From positions 13,226,536 through 13,290,535 of the forward strand of contig NC_064534.1 of NCBI RefSeq assembly GCF_023856365.1: a stretch of 64,000 nt of DNA. Reading direction: 5' to 3'. The first letter of the stretch is position 1; each line of letters begins with the position of its first letter. The notes below the pieces were generated by a model. The model saw only the letters and a program-made list of their open reading frames with translations. It was not told the origin of the DNA and ran no database searches. Made by a program: the position numbers and the translations under genes. Below, in pieces: positions 1-11,617 of the stretch. This stretch comes from Brienomyrus brachyistius (taxonomy: Eukaryota > Chordata > Actinopteri > Osteoglossiformes > Mormyridae).

Positions 1-255
1 TAGCTTGAGATTCAGATCAGTAATCATTTCTGGCCCCTCTAACACAGTTTCTGCCTGGCCAATTTCTAAGTGCTTTTTGGTTTACCTTTAGGACGGCGTT
101 CTTGATGGAGGATCCAACATCTTTCACAGGTTTTATTTCTAGACGATATTGCACTCTAAGCAGCCTTAGTGTTTAGATTTTTCTTTTTTATTTGATGTAC
201 TTCTTTAAGCCCTACGTTTGTTGTAAGAAGAGCATCTCTTTCCTTGAATGACTCA
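1..255. repeat. Duplicated block A, copy 1
   Basis: Shares several diverged stretches in the same order with 2836-3130, for example CAGTAATCA-TTCTGGCC and GAGGATCCAACAT. No intact frame is shared, so it is probably flank of the duplicated msmb-like unit or an old mobile element. Confidence 0.5.
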
Positions 256-373
256 CTTTATTGTTTGTAGACAAATGGTTGGTTTTCATGTACGTTTCTA
301 ATTTAGCTATACCTGTCCGCAGAACATTTGGCCATAAACTGACATGTGTTGACACGGTTGATTATGACCGCAG

Positions 374-1252
374 TCATCTGGACGATTCCCAGGCTCTGCC
401 ATACCTGAAATGATGAGACAGTAACAGTAGGGAAATCGTGATGAACACTTTCCTGCTCATAGACTGTGGAACACATCCAAACAAGGAGGGGGTGCATTTG
501 GGGGAGGGGGTCCACTTCCTGTTTGCTTTTGAAAAACTCAGGCATGACCTTCTGCCTCCGATTTTTCCTACATTGTTCAAGTCCGCTCACCTCATTTTTT
601 TGCCCTGTAATGCATGCTGAGATTTGGCTAATGGTTCCCATGATGTAACAATAAATATGTCTAAATATTTAATATTTAACAATATAGTTGATTGGTAGAT
701 ATGAAATCACAACACTCAGTAAGTCATCAATATTGTTTCCTAATCTATAAATCACGTTATTCCTTATCGGGTGAGTGACTGTAGGTTTCACGGTGTTTCA
801 AAGCAACTTACTTAAATTCAGGCTTTCATTAATCAAGCTTTATAGGGTTGCAATAAATTATTTGTCGGTCATTTTTTGTGATTGTTCACAACCACATTCT
901 TATTAATGTCATTTCACATGTCATATCTAGGCATGGTTCAGCGGCGCGTGTACCAGCTTACAAAAGGTGTGTGACCCTTGTGAAAGAATTTGTAAATGCA
1001 CTGCACCAAAAGGCTGCCCAGATACTGAGGCCTTAAAGGAGTATTACACTATGTTATCGATCTGTGACTGTAGCCATGGAAACGTTCATGCGACAGTAAT
1101 GCTGAACTGTCTGTGTGGCTGTGGTTCTGTGTGATCGCATACTTACGCCTGGCAGCACTGAAAGCACGTGCAGTCCAAACATTCTGAGTTCCTCCAAGAT
1201 GACCCTACAGCATGCCAGGTTTTGTCTATGAGGTCCTGGCAGTGTGTATCAC
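374..1252 (-). pseudogene. Decayed beta-microseminoprotein-like gene copy
   Basis: The middle exon at 1252-1147 is intact: it starts after a TTCAG acceptor, ends before GTAAG, and encodes the family core with CQD, WRNSEC, LDCTC and QCC motifs. It is nearly identical to the exon at 6117-6012. A candidate last exon starts at 404 after TTTCAG. It keeps the PDDC-coding stretch of the other copy but carries one extra base before it, so the frame from the middle exon stops at 374-376 after only about ten residues. The last three family cysteines are lost. No signal-peptide exon was found at the expected place above 1565. I infer a pseudogene. An unseen alternative last exon could still rescue it. 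Confidence 0.6.
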
Positions 1253-1565
1253 CTGAACAGATAGGTCGTCTTACCAGTGTCAGTGATCAGGTACAGTTTA
1301 ACCCTTAACTTCTATGATGTTATAAAAAGGAAAGGTCACGTGACTTAGAGACTAGTGTACTAAGCATCAGAAGAACGAGATACATTAGCTGTACAAGTTC
1401 ACATGTTGAAGGAGTTTGGCTTAGCAGACTACTGTCACAGACATGTAACTAACTGCAATATAGAAGCAGAATCTAAGAGCACTTCAAAATCAACTGTTTT
1501 TTAAAAAATTATGTAATCTATAACATTTATTAGAGACTCCAGTACAAAGAACAGAGTAACACTAC
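952..1565. repeat. Duplicated block B, copy 1
   Basis: Closely matches 5853-6425, including the msmb-like central exon and several hundred bases of flanking intron. The match starts at ACCAGCTTACAAAAG and ends at GAGTAACACTAC. Non-coding parts are also well conserved, so the duplication is recent or the copies were homogenised. Confidence 0.85.
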
Positions 1566-1644
1566 TTATACAGCCAGCCTATTGCCTGCCAGCCGCAGCT
1601 TATCTTGTTTTAGCACATTTCCCTTGTATGAGTTAGCGATGGAG

Positions 1645-1700
1645 GTCCATCCATCCATCCATTTTCTGAAACTGCTCGTCCTATTCAGGGCCAGGGGGCG
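1645..1700 (+). repeat. Teleost interspersed repeat, head fragment
   Basis: Contains CCATCCATCCATTTTCTGAA followed by CTGCTCGTCCTATTCAGGG, the head of a family seen in more complete form at 12120-12420. Confidence 0.5.
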
Positions 1701-2009
1701 GCGGAGGTCTGTGATGCTGATATCCCTGCTGATATAGTCAGACGACCTCCTGTCCCTTGACCTGCGACAGCCCCCCCCCACCCCCCCCACAAGTGTCAAT
1801 CTGCAAACCTTGAGAACCCGGCAAAAGAAAAAAAGGGAGTAGGAGTGCTGCCCAAGCAAGGGTGGATGTAGAGATGGTCTTGTAGCGACAAGGGTAACAG
1901 TATCATCATGTTTTCGTTCTGTCTTCTTCTCTTGTGGTCTGAGCAGGCTGCATCATGTAAAGTACCAGAGATATCAAGCCTCTGTAAGGCTAATGTGATA
2001 TCTGGCTGG

Positions 2010-2760
2010 GTTAGTGGTTAGGCCCACCTGACGGTGTCCAGAACCTTCCCAGGGTGAACAAAGTTCTCCTCCCAGTTGTCATTGTGCACTTCTGCATCAT
2101 CCAGGTAGGTTGCTGCATAGGCCTGAATGTAGATGTGCGACAATGTCCATCATTCACTGATGTCAGGGGTCCCATGTACCCCGAAAGGGAGGACTGGGTA
2201 TTGCCAGCAACATTCAGGGCTGCTAAATGTACTTGATAATATGCTTTTATGCGATCCAAGGTAATGATATATCAGGTTTTCCATTAGCTTGTTGATACAA
2301 GGGAGGGAACAGCTATCAAACTTTGCCACCTCACCCAGCCTCTGGTTATTGCAGAACCTCGTGGACCCATCTGGCTTTGGTTTCATCACTATCAGGCTGG
2401 ACCAGGTGCTCTGGGATTCTTCAATCACCCCAAGCTCTAGCATTTTCCAGTTCTTGGCTTCCACAGCTTACCTTTGGGCCTCAGGGATGCGGTAGGGTTA
2501 TTGGCATACAACAATACCAGATGGGGTCTCAATGTGATGGTAGACTACTACAGTGCAATCTGGTATTGCGGAGATCATGTCTTTGCACTGACATTATTTG
2601 CCAGAGGTTTCGGCTTTCGGCTACCAAAATATCCAGCCTAAGCTGGGGATCTTCCTGCGGAGCAAGGGTTAGGGTCAAGTTGATGTGTAAGTGATACTCC
2701 TCCCATTGCCAGACTGGCTGCTATTCTGGGGCTATCAGGTACATTGCTTTACCATTTCAC
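2010..2760 (-). mobile_element. Ty3/Gypsy-type retrotransposon pol fragment, decayed
   Basis: The minus strand encodes, with frameshifts, YRIPEAQR, then LGVIEESQSTWSSLIVMKPK with PDGSTRF, a KFDSCSLPCINKLMENL stretch, PFGVHGTP, and a later LDDAEVHND-like YxDD region. These are the ordered landmarks of a Ty3/Gypsy reverse transcriptase. Frameshifts and stops break it, and no LTRs or integrase were found nearby. It lies between the two msmb-like copies. Confidence 0.75.
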
Positions 2761-2835
2761 TGAAAATTGACCACTGTCTCTTAGCTGCAAAATGGATAGA
2801 TTAGCCAGTATTACAAAGATGTTTTTTGTCCTACG

Positions 2836-3130
2836 ACAGTAATCACTTCTGGCCTCTCTAGAACAAGGTTTCCAAGAGTGTACACCCATTCCTGAGTCCT
2901 TTTGTGTTTCCCTTTAGAATTGTAATCCTGCTAGAGGATCCAACATATTTGACAGATACTCTATTTCAAGACAGAAGCTGGATATCGTACTCCAAAAAGC
3001 TTAAATGTCTCGATTTGATGCACATGTTTGAGCCTTGGATTGCCAGGGGCAGCAAACCAACCACACAGAATAATGGAACTTTTGCTATGTTTGATGTAAA
3101 GTGAGCATTCGTTTCTTTGAAGGATTCATT
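2836..3130. repeat. Duplicated block A, copy 2
   Basis: Partner of 1-255, same orientation. Similarity is patchy, so the duplication is old or the element is common in the genome. Confidence 0.5.
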
Positions 3131-5630
3131 CCACTTGTTGTATTTCCAAACAGTTCTTTACCTGTCTACTTGGGGTATACAGATGCATCGATTAAATGCA
3201 TTATGATGCCTCAGTTATTAAGGTGGAAACTCAATGCATCGATCTGTAACATCAGAATCAATTTTGGGAGGGTAAAATAAAGACTCTCCTGCTTACAGGT
3301 TGCATACTCTTGTGTTCATGCACTGAAGGTACATAAGCAAGGTAGCAGCCACAGTATGTGAATTGTCTAAATGTAGGAAGACAGGAGAAGGCTCATTAAT
3401 ATTCATAACGGAAGCACTACCCGATGACCTTTGTACTATGGCAATGATCTTTACGCTACGATGCTTTTGGGAAAGTCACCCTTGTTTCATAGCACAGAAC
3501 ATTCTCTGTAATGGTTAAGATCATCTTTGTGATATGGTGCTTTTGGGAAAAGCATCGCTTTTGTACAGTACTGCAAAACGTTTTCTTTCTTTGCTAGTGA
3601 CCAATGATGAGGCCTCTGAGGTAGCTAACTATCTAGCTAAGTAAAAACTAACGCTAACCTTAAAGATACACAATTGACATATTGGTTTTGGCAGATATTT
3701 GTAAAAATTAACATATTGACATTGGTCAGATCTAACAGTCTTGTCCAATATTGCCTGCCAATATTTAAACTTTAGCAGTATTCAAAGTTAGTAACCCAAC
3801 AACTAAACACTCAACTGAAAAAATAAGGGAGAAAATTGCAATGAACGTTTGGCCATTTTCCATAGTGGAGGACAAGGAATTTTGTTTGTTCATTCACTAC
3901 TTACAAGAGGTCTCTACATACCAGCCCGCTACATATTTATAATTCATCATCAAATCTGGCCCGCAGATAAATCTTACGTTTTCCACAGAATTTCTGTACA
4001 GTTCAGTATTTAGCCTTTTCACTATTTGCCCTAGCTAGTTCTCCCTGTTTAATAATAACAATGAAGATTACTTTTCAGATATTTTGCTTTCTTCGTAATA
4101 ACATTTCTGCATTGTTTGTCTGCTGGTTAAGGAAACAACAAAAGGTAATAAGTGCAAAAGTGAAATAGAGTTCTTGCGTACCAGACTTTTATTCCTATTT
4201 TGGTGAGGTCATGCTAAATAATGCATCTGACTTCCGAATAAATGCAGTCATTTATCCACCAAAGAATCTCCAATTATCCTATTTAAGATCTCCAAGGACA
4301 CAATCAATCAGTCGGTCAGGGTTGGTCCCTGCCTTGTCACGTCCTGTTCGTCATTTGCCTATTTCACTGGTAGGTGTTGCTGGCTATCCTGCTCTTTCCT
4401 TGGTGGTTCCTAAACTTTAGCACCTTTCTTAAGCCATTTTCACACATGAACTCTAGACATTGTCTGAAGAATCAGGTCTGGGCATTTTCCAGAGGTGCCC
4501 TTTTACACATGTAGCACAGAGATTGTCTGTGTCAAATGTGTTTACACCCACTACAAATACTCCGGTTGGATTAGACAAAGGGGTGGAATTTGGGTAGAGC
4601 ATGGAGGAGGTAGGACATGACGCAAAAAGTACTCTGAGGAAATCACAGTGTTTTGTTATAAGTAGATCAAAGGTGTTTGCTGATCACTCACACCGTAGTT
4701 TGCGTTACACCGCAGTCACGCAGATGGTTTGTAATTCGATCAAACATAACTGAGTCTCTTGAATCTGTTGGACGGTTTCAGCGACGGCCCTTACTGACAG
4801 AATATTCTGGCTGTTTGTATTTTCCTGTTTTCACACCAGTTGTATGACAGAAACGTCATCAACATGTCCACTCGCTTATTATGAATTCTCTGCACAATTT
4901 CCTGTTCCATTCACACATGAGGGGTCAATCGGAAATTACCCAGACTTTATACTACGGCGCTAACGATAAAGTCCATTTAATGTCCGGTACGACCGATTCA
5001 GACATTTGCTTTTCGCACATGCGGCCCCTCTGGGTAATGTCTGGAAAAGTTCGGGGTGGCAGTGCATGTCCGAACAGGGCTTTACATTGTATTGTTTTCC
5101 CAGCTGAGGGTCACGCATCCCCAGCCTGCTGTGAATTCGATCTGGCTAAAGGCCAAGCTCACCCACACTGGACATTATAATCATTTATTCTGCCATGACT
5201 CCATTGTGTCAACATCACGTTTATTATGCTCTACATGATAAATGTACCTCAGTATTGGTCTTGGTCTTTTGTGTGTTTGTTTCCAGTTTACTGCCTGTGC
5301 CAAGTCTTGCAGCTTTGTCCAGTGTTCTGGTATCTCCTAGTCTTTGGTTAATTGTTAATGGCCCACACCTCTCCTATATCTAGATCTCGTTATCTGTATA
5401 TATATTTGTGCCAATCCTCCCCTGTTCCTCTGCTGGATATTGTATGCATTGGAGGGTGTCTGCCTGTGTTCCTCGTTAATGACCTTTGCTGTGGACCCCA
5501 GTTCCTGTTCATTTCTTTCATGTCCTTTTCAGTTATATTTATAACGATGGTCCTGCACCTCAGCCATGAAGTGGATCATCATCCCTCATGCGTGTGGAAG
5601 CCAGTCAAAGGTTTACTGTATAACAATAAA
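3131..5630. other. Stretch without recognised gene
   Basis: AT-rich, stop-filled sequence with short meaningless open frames. A near-palindromic ATGCATCGAT pair sits at about 3183-3245. A plus-strand AATAAA lies near 5625. Nothing else recognised. Confidence 0.5.
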
Positions 5631-5633
5631 ATG

Positions 5634-5639
5634 TTTATT
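5634..5639 (-). terminator. Poly(A) signal AATAAA of the msmb-like gene
   Basis: TTTATT on the plus strand reads AATAAA on the minus strand, about 54 bases past the stop codon. Confidence 0.6.
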
Positions 5640-5692
5640 AAAGACCTTTTAATCAGTGATTACTATTGACAACTGACATAAAGGCAGAATTA

Positions 5693-5822
5693 TCACTTCC
5701 CCACTGCATATGCGTATGGACATGACTGATTAGGGTCATTCTTTTTAAACACGTTGTATTTGCAGTTTATCTTGTCAAACTCCTTCTCGCAGTCATCTGG
5801 AAGGCCAATGGGTGTCATATAC
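5693..5822 (-). CDS. msmb: msmb-like last exon with stop
   Basis: A 130-nt coding part after a CACAAG acceptor. It starts AYMTPIGLPDDC and carries the last three cysteines, ending CPYAYAVGK and a TGA at 5695-5693. The PDDC...NCKY...SC pattern matches the C-terminal half of MSMB. Confidence 0.87.
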
Positions 5823-6642
5823 CTTGTGACACAAAAGAAATGATGAAAGTTTACCAGCTTACAAAAGTTAGTATAAATGCGCATTTATCAAAAGACTAGC
5901 CTGAAGCTGAGGCCTTAAAGGACTATTACAAAATGTTATGAATCTGTGATTGTAGTCATGGAAACGTAGTTATGTAGTTGTGGCTGTGGTTCTGTGTGAT
6001 CGCATACTTACGCCTGGCAGCACTGAAAGCACGTGCAGTCCAAACATTCTGAGTTCCTCCAAGATGACCCTACAGCATGCCAGGTTTTGTCTGTGGGGTC
6101 CTGGCAGTGTGTATCACCTGAACACATAGGTAGTCTTACCAGTGTCAGTGATCAGGTACAGTTTAACCCTTAACTTCTATGATGTTATAAAAAGGAAAGG
6201 TCACGTGACTTAGAGACTAGTGTACTAAGCATCAGAAGAACGAGATACATTAGCTGTATAAGGTCACATGTTGGAGTTTGGCTTAGCAGACTACTGTCAC
6301 AGACATGTAACTAACTGCAATATAGAAACAGAATCTAAGAGCACTTCAAAATCAGCTGTTTTTTTAAATTACCTAATCTATGACATTTATTAGAGACTCC
6401 AGTACAAAGAACAGAGTAACACTACATATGTCATATAATCAAAACACACAACTCATCCTTAACACTATGAGACAGCAACTGTCTACCATAACGAATTAAT
6501 GGCAATGTAACGTGTCATGTGAAAGGCCCATTGCACTATTCAATGCAAAGCACATACCTGGTTTAAGGGTTTTGAAGAAGCAGGCAGCTTCAGAGTGGAG
6601 CAGCGAAGCGCACAGCAGCAGTGCTAATGTCAGGAGCTTCTG
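5693..6642 (-). CDS. msmb: Beta-microseminoprotein-like secreted protein (PSP94 family), 5' exon not found
   Basis: Three exons join in frame: 6642-6558, 6117-6012 and 5822-5693, with phases 1 and 2 at the junctions. The first supplies a hydrophobic signal peptide (KLLTLALLLCASLLHSEA). The mature part has ten cysteines spaced as in MSMB: ACFF, GDTHC, WRNSEC, LDC-TC, QCC, PDDC, INC and QSC, ending in GK. MSMB proteins are small, secreted, disulfide-rich proteins, known as abundant seminal or mucosal secretions in mammals; the fish role is not shown here. The exon with the ATG should be short and end in phase 0 upstream (coordinates above 6642), but I could not place it. A poly(A) signal follows the stop by about 50 bases. 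The related MSMP family is less likely from the GD-x-x-C-x-D spacing. Confidence 0.85.
5853..6425. repeat. Duplicated block B, copy 2
   Basis: Partner of 952-1565 in the same orientation. It carries the central exon of the intact msmb-like gene. Confidence 0.85.
6012..6117 (-). CDS. msmb: msmb-like exon: central cysteine core
   Basis: A 106-nt exon with TTCAG acceptor and GTAAG donor. It encodes cysteines two to seven (HCQD, SEC, LDC, TC, QCC) and the GSSWR segment typical of the family. Confidence 0.87.
6558..6642 (-). CDS. msmb: msmb-like exon: signal peptide and first cysteine
   Basis: Bounded by a CCCCAG acceptor and a GTATGT donor. It encodes a leucine-rich signal peptide and the ACFFKTLKPG start of the mature chain. 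The acceptor is NAGNAG (CAGCAG), so the exon may start at 6642 or 6639 with a one-glutamine difference. Confidence 0.8.
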
Positions 6643-6659
6643 CTGGGGAGATGAATGAT

Positions 6660-7660
6660 GTAAGACGCGTCAAAAAGGAATGGGGGGGGGAATCCTGTAG
6701 TCTCGGAAATCCACCCAGTTTATCTACGGAGGCCTTTTCTGTCCTGCTCTACCCTTTAGAACCCCCCCCCCCCCCCCCAATAAATTATTTGCAAGAGCCC
6801 ACTCCAAATACAGTAATCCCTTTACATTCACAAATTTGACATTCATTTCGGTTCGCAAGTTGCCGTGTATCATTAAATGGGGACATTTATTGAGCTTGCT
6901 GAAAGATCACAGAAACTAGCAGACTATGTGTAAGCCAAAAGCAATACTGAAAATGATTCGGAACATATAAAATAATATATAAATATTAGTACATACATAA
7001 TGTTTGTTAGTATAAGTGCACACTATACCTTTAACAAAGGTCTTGGCTTGGGCACGCTGCACAACCAGCCTCACTCACATGTTAGCTATCTTTGTGACCA
7101 TGAAGTCTCGGTAATTTTGTACATTCAGGGGCATAATTTAGATGGTTAGGGTTAGGGCTTTCTCAGTAAAAGACCCATGGGTCCACTGTGATTTTGAACA
7201 GTCTTTTTTGTGCATTATAGTAATGGGATAAAGGGGCAGAAGGTTACAAAAGGGGTGGCATTCCAATGAATAATTTTAAATACATGGAATCCTAAATATA
7301 CTTTTATATTTTAGCAGGGTGCTTGGAAAAAAAAATCGACATTAGCAATTATCTGGGCAGTTCTGATGCACGGGTCTGCCCATAACAAGCAGGGGTCAGG
7401 TGGATTTGGGGCAGCTTACCAGAAAATATCGCGGGTGAGGGCTGGTCGGGTCAGTGGCAAAGCAGCATTCCAACTAAGTATAAATAACTTCTAAGAAATG
7501 TTGCATGCAACTGTTCGAATTGGGGAGAGCACCAGCAGTGCTTTATTTTAACAGAAATACATGTGTGCTGCCTGTCTCATTATTCCAACAAATCCATACC
7601 GTAAAGAACGAAAGAACACAGCTGAAATGCACAATAGTGGCTCATTGTGTGACTTAGTTA
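6660..7660. other. Region upstream of the msmb-like exons
   Basis: Should contain the first exon and promoter of the minus-strand msmb-like gene, but I could not identify a short ATG exon with a good donor. It includes a 17-base poly-C run at 6762-6778 and is otherwise AT-rich. Confidence 0.4.
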
Positions 7661-7880
7661 CACAAAAATGTTTGGAGGGCAAAAGGAAAAATGATTGGTT
7701 CTGAGAGATAACCAATCAGATTGTAGAGGAGGTGGGTAGAAACAACTAAAAGAAGTGGGATCAAGACATCTTAGTGGTTGGTCCTGCCTCCTCTAGTTGC
7801 TTGGACCCACCTCCTCTACAATCTGATTGGTCATCTCTATAAACCAATCATTGTTCATTCTGCCCGCAGAACATTTTTCA
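7661..7880. mobile_element. Hairpin MITE, copy 1
   Basis: Long imperfect inverted repeat. The left arm has ACAAAAATGTTTGGAGGGC and then AACCAATCAGATTGTAGAGG with AGGTGGGT; the right arm holds their reverse complements and ends at GCCCGCAGAACATTTTT. A second copy lies at 18251-18460. No coding capacity, as expected for a fold-back MITE. Confidence 0.75.
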
Positions 7881-8264
7881 GTAATTAAAACTCCCATGAA
7901 CGCAATACGGCTGGTCCTGCGCTAAGAGTTCCAGTGCAAGGTTGAAAGCATCACTGAAACTCATGTCGATGGATTGTCTAAATGCCAGATAATCTATGTG
8001 AATATATGACGAAAAAAGAAAAAGCAAACGAATAGTCCAATATTCATATCGAATAGCCTTGATAGGAAAGAGCAAAGTAATTTAACATGTGTAACAGGTT
8101 GTTATTTTACTTTTGATTTATAATTATGCAAGATTCTGTTTTCCTTTTTCTGTTTAATCTGATGGGTACAATATCCCTTAAACTTCCCATGATGCTCTTG
8201 TTCTGCATCCCCCTCCCTCTGTCTTTTCCCCTTTATAAGGGTCCTGACCTCATTTCCTCTTCCC

Positions 8265-8700
8265 TTTGGTGTATTACACACGTGGGGAAAAAAAAAAGGA
8301 TCTAGTGGCAGGGTCCCCCGGGTTAATAAATCAGTTGTATAATTATGCCCCATATATTATATATTATATTTGATTTATTATTTATCATAAGTAGGGGATA
8401 GAAAACACGTCTATACATAAGTATGTACATCGTTTTACTCTGTGCAGAGAGAGCGAGAGGGCCAGAGCATATGAAGTTTACCCCTTTCCCTATTGTTCCC
8501 AACAGGTATGTTTTCATTTGTGTTAGATTGACATTATTTTCTGTGTCATTTCCCATTTATGTTCAGTTTGAATAATGTGCGCGTTTTTCCTCCGGCACGC
8601 CGAGCCCTTTGGTGTATTGCACACGCGGGAAGAGAGAGAGCGAGAGGGCCAGAGCGTATGAAGTTTACCCCTTTCCCTAATGTTCCCAACAGGTTCAATA
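8265..8700. repeat. LTR-like repeated block
   Basis: A stretch with AGAGCGAGAGGGCCAGAGC and TTCCCAACAGGT occurs at 8446-8506 and again at 8632-8693. A second motif, CCTTTGGTGTATT, occurs at 8264 and 8605. The later copy continues into TTCAATAAAAAATTCGGG, which looks like the poly(A)-signal region of an LTR. I infer fragments of an LTR retrotransposon. No gag or pol was found here. Confidence 0.5.
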
Positions 8701-8899
8701 AAAAATTCGGGAACGACAACGACGTCTGTAATATCCCTTCCTCCTGCACCCCACACACACCTGATAACACCCTAAAACACAACGCAGAGTACAGGCAGGG
8801 ACTGAGCGGTTACACATGCAAAGTTTATAATTTAGACATTGTTAATAGACTTCAGGCTAGCAGACTGATACGGGCTGAGGTTAGGGATTAGTATCATTC

Positions 8900-10470
8900 G
8901 CAGACTGTCCCATTAGCGGGAATCTTCCACCCCTAACCTTCCGGAATGTGAAGGGAACTATGCATCTAATTTTTTTAGATGATAAAAGAATCTGTTCCCT
9001 GAAAAGGAATTTTACTATTTAATGTCAGAATATTCAACATTACTCATTTTTTTCAATATTATGCACAAGTACATGTCCAACTATTTCTTTTTGTAACTTA
9101 AAGTAGTACACGGGAAATTGAAGCAGGACTCCCAGTGTGTAACTGAAATGACCTGAACACTCACCATGTTTGAAGGACAAAGTCGGACTTCAGCCTGTTG
9201 ACTCTCCCCTATTGACTCTAGCAGACAGACAAACTGGACCTTCCACAGCTCGCCTTGGAATTTAAATGCTGCTCGGAAAAACTGTTGACACAAACTTTGA
9301 ACTTACAGTAATGTGCCACTTCCCCCTGGCCCCTCCAAAAATAATTAAATCTGTTATATTTTTTTAAATACCAAGGTATTCAGATAAAAAAACACTTATT
9401 TATGAATCTTTTTGGCTCTGTGTAGGCAACTTAAAGAAATTTGATTTGTAGTTTTTGCCGCATTTCGTTGAGTTTCTGCTTGATTAATTACACTTCAGTA
9501 CCATTCCATACCAGACAAACGACCAAGAGCTGATCACAGATTCACTTCTCACTAGACTAAGGGAAAATCACCTTTCTCCACTATTCTGATTATACTGCTG
9601 TGGCACTTTTTGCCCCAGTCAAGGCTTGTGTACAATAAATAAAACCATCGTGCACAGAAATGACTGAAACTCATTGGTCTTTGCTACAGATTCTTTCTGT
9701 TAATGTACAGTCATGTAAAATCAAAGTGAGCTATTTTCCCTGAAAAACAGAATCTCCATTATAAAATAGACTTTTAAGAAACTTCAGATTTTCTGCAGGA
9801 AAATTAAATGATAGATAATTTAGACCAATGTATAGAATTGTTATGATTTGTCACAAATCAAACCACGATTCTGGGTTGTTTTAGAGAGAGTGTTCTGTCA
9901 TTTTAGCTCTTAACGTAGATGTCATCAGTCTTGCTGGCCGGCACTGAACTTTTGATTTATGAATTTCGGAAAAAGTCGTGGGCACAAATCAAGCAGTTAC
10001 AATGCGTATCTCTCTCTTGTCCTGAGCAGTACAAAAACTAGCAGCAAAACTAATGCTATTTATTTTAAAAGTTTTACCTAGATTCACTTAAATGATAAAA
10101 TGTGAAATTGTACAAGATTTCCCCATCTTTTATTAGGTCTGAAATGACATCGTACTAAGAAGCAGCTATTAATGGCAACATCACATACATGGGTGTAAAA
10201 TATGAGAGGGATGGGGTTGGGGGGGGGGGTCACAACTCCCCAGTAATCAAGACCAGCCAATACAATCCGCTTCCCCTTAAATGGATCGGGACCTCAACCG
10301 CAACCCAGTGCTCAACCCAAAGTTATGCCTTTGATCACATGGGTATAAAAATTGTGGTTGTTATGTGCGATAGCAAAACAGCAATGTTTATAAGTCTGCT
10401 CAATACACATGCACAATACATATCTATGTACAGTACCAATGGGTGGACAGGATGGCTTTAGAGACCTTTG
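8900..10470. other. Stretch without recognised gene
   Basis: AT-rich sequence with only short open frames that lack family features. No RNA gene or clear repeat seen. Confidence 0.4.
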
Positions 10471-10474
10471 TTTG

Positions 10475-10600
10475 GTTTGGCCATCATGATAACAGGCTCA
10501 GCACTGATTAATGTGTGGACAAGAGGACCTTGGAGATTATTGATTAACTTGGCCATTGTGTTAGCAGACCCAGCATTGATTAGTAAAGAAGGACCATTTG
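10475..10600. repeat. Diverged tandem duplication of about 65 bp
   Basis: TTTGGCCATCATGATAACAG with GCTCAGCACTGATTA is followed by TTGGCCATTGTGTTAGCAG with ACCCAGCATTGATTA; each is followed by AGGACC. Confidence 0.5.
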
Positions 10601-10834
10601 CATAATTTTGCCTCCTGTTTTCTGTTTCAAATGCTGATTTTATATCAAAAGGGGTTCAATTGACTTCATAAACAAGTCAAACTAATAGAGGCTGATATCT
10701 CTGCTGGATAAATGGTTGTAAGATGGTTCAATAGCCCCCTTTTTGGTAAAGTTCTAACTGAATTTTGTACTTGGACCTCCGAGCCACATTGTATTATTAA
10801 TGTAAAATATAAAAATTCTGGGTGTGCATGTGTG

Positions 10835-10975
10835 AGTGAATGCTGTGTGTGTCCCCTGCGATGGGCTGGCCCCCCCATCCTCGGTTGTTCCCTGCCTTGT
10901 GCCCGTAGCTTCCAGGAAAGGTTCTGGAGCCCCTGCGACCGAGAAGGATAAGCAGTTTGGAAAATGGATGGATAA
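10835..10975 (-). repeat. Teleost interspersed repeat, reverse orientation
   Basis: Read on the minus strand it starts TATCCATCCATTTTCCAAAC, passes through CAGGGGCTCCAGAACC and ends near CAGCCCATCGCAGGGG. It is the same family as 12120-12420. Confidence 0.6.
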
Positions 10976-11034
10976 AAATTCTGCCATGCTTTTGTGACAT
11001 TAATGTCAATTAGCTATCACACAATTTAAATGTT

Positions 11035-11290
11035 TAAAGGGGACCCATTATACAAATTTTTACTGCTCATAGTTTTATTTTTGAGGTCTGCTGGAATAGA
11101 ATTATATTTTTCATGTTCCAAAAACACATAATTTCTCGCATTTTATACATTCACTCTATTCACTCTGTCCTTAATGGTCTGAAACGGTATTAGAGCTTTA
11201 AGCCCCACCCCTGATGAGCCCAGTGTGTTCTGATTGGTCAGCTTTCCTGCATGTTCCGCCCATGTCTTGCAGTCTGCAGACAGATCCTTG
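11035..11290. repeat. Probable interspersed element
   Basis: Begins AAAGGGGACCCATTATAC and runs through a CCCCACCC and TTCTGATTGGTCAGCTTTCC stretch. The pattern resembles non-coding repeats of fish genomes. No ends or target duplication were resolved. Confidence 0.3.
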
Positions 11291-11592
11291 CAGGTCGGCG
11301 GCCAATAAGGACGGTGATACAAGGTGACCTCACCATGTTACCGAAATATGGGCTGGAATTCTAATCAGGCATTTTAGGCTTTTAGAAGAGTGGTTTCTGC
11401 GGTGAGAGATACTCCCTTTGATGTGTAGTTTGGGCCTTAATACTTTGCAGCCCCTTTATATGCACATAAACCTGTATAATACTCTAAAGGAAATGTACTT
11501 ATTACTTAGTACCTATTTTGCATTTCTAAGCTTATTACTAGGTTTAGTAGGTGTGTCTGAGCAGGAAGATTTGCAAACTGAGCTGCATTTTG

Positions 11593-11617
11593 CCCCCCCC
11601 CCCCCCCCCCCCCCCCC
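11593..11617. repeat. Poly-C run of 25
   Basis: Uninterrupted C homopolymer. Long C runs also occur at 6762-6778, 14925-14944 and 34374-34398. Confidence 0.9.

Noticed and set aside
303..641. 112-codon minus-strand open frame
   Set aside because: It only partly overlaps the relic msmb-like last exon and is in another frame for most of its length; no independent family match.
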